A DNA stretch of 7,118 bases from Acidovorax delafieldii. Lineage in GTDB: Bacteria; Pseudomonadota; Gammaproteobacteria; Burkholderiales; Burkholderiaceae_C. A model generated the notes under the pieces. It had not been told where the DNA came from, ran no database searches, and was given only the letters and a program-made list of their open reading frames with translations. This document shows positions 6,932 to 7,118 of the stretch, in pieces (the stretch's first letter is position 1; the number at the start of each line of letters is the position of its first letter). The translations under genes were made by a program, and so were the position numbers. The stretch is taken from assembly GCA_002327945.1 (NCBI GenBank), contig DCVY01000261.1, positions 1-7,118 on the forward strand, written 5' to 3'.

Positions 6932-7118
6932 CGGCTTCCTTGCGGTCGAGCACCGCCATGTCGGTCTTGAAGTCGCCGCTGGACGCAAAGACGCGGCCCG
7001 CCGCCAAGTCTCGATAACCGACGAGGATGGCGTCCTGCACAAACTGGCCGTCGCGCCGTTCCATGTCGCGGCGGATCAGGTCGCGCACGTATTCGCTCGG
7101 TGTTTCGTAAAGACCCGC
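6918..7118 (-). CDS. parD: ParD/CopG-type antitoxin, N-terminus beyond the window
   Basis: The last 66 codons of a minus-strand gene that enters from the window edge. The visible part begins GLYETPSEYVRDLIRRDMERR, cut here for length, which is the end of the ribbon-helix-helix DNA-binding fold of ParD-type antitoxins (conserved S-E-Y-V-R-D-L-I-R). The rest, from QDAILVGYRDLAAGR to the TGA at 6920-6918, would be the flexible toxin-binding tail. ParD antitoxins bind and neutralise their cognate toxin and repress their own promoter, which here would lie outside the window. It precedes and overlaps the toxin gene, the usual order. Confidence 0.82.
   Translation of the reverse strand, partial: AGLYETPSEYVRDLIRRDMERRDGQFVQDAILVGYRDLAAGRVFASSGDFKTDMAVLDRKEADGWQ

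Overview
The window looks like chromosomal DNA of a high-GC betaproteobacterium, most likely of the family Comamonadaceae (Acidovorax or a close relative). This rests on the strong G/C bias at third codon positions, on protein sequences that read like betaproteobacterial NadC, NadA, QueD, QueE and PabBC, on a QueE with the CX14CX2C cluster motif known from Burkholderia, and on short intergenic repeats of a type I associate with Comamonadaceae (the last from memory, unchecked).

Layout. Positions 1-322 hold no gene I can support. nadC (323-1231, +) and nadA (1403-2521, +) encode the last two enzymes that build the pyridine ring of NAD from iminoaspartate; nadB is not in the window. A GC-rich, hairpin-forming spacer of about 170 bp separates them. 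Convergent with nadA, only 19 bp away, is a queE-queD pair on the minus strand (queE 2957-3595, queD 2541-2918). It supplies two successive steps of 7-deazaguanine (preQ0/queuosine) synthesis. A 185-bp divergent spacer with a perfect 10-bp hairpin leads to pabBC (3781-5580, +), a fusion of aminodeoxychorismate synthase component I and aminodeoxychorismate lyase for the p-aminobenzoate branch of folate synthesis. Inverted copies of a short motif (TGATAGC-N5-GCGC) lie on both sides of pabBC.

Beyond pabBC the character changes from housekeeping to accessory DNA. Positions 5719-6503 are the wreck of a type I restriction endonuclease subunit gene (hsdR). It keeps a good ribosome binding site and the complete N-terminal nuclease motif set. 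It has lost the Walker A region, most of the helicase and C-terminal parts, and its reading frame. Convergent with it is a type II toxin-antitoxin pair of the ParE/ParD kind on the minus strand: toxin 6563-6931, antitoxin from 6918 past the window edge. The two genes overlap by 14 nt.

I see no clearly new biological system. The points most worth a second look are the Ser in place of the catalytic Cys in QueD, the multiply deleted hsdR that still encodes an apparently intact nuclease domain beside a toxin-antitoxin module, and the paired repeats around pabBC.
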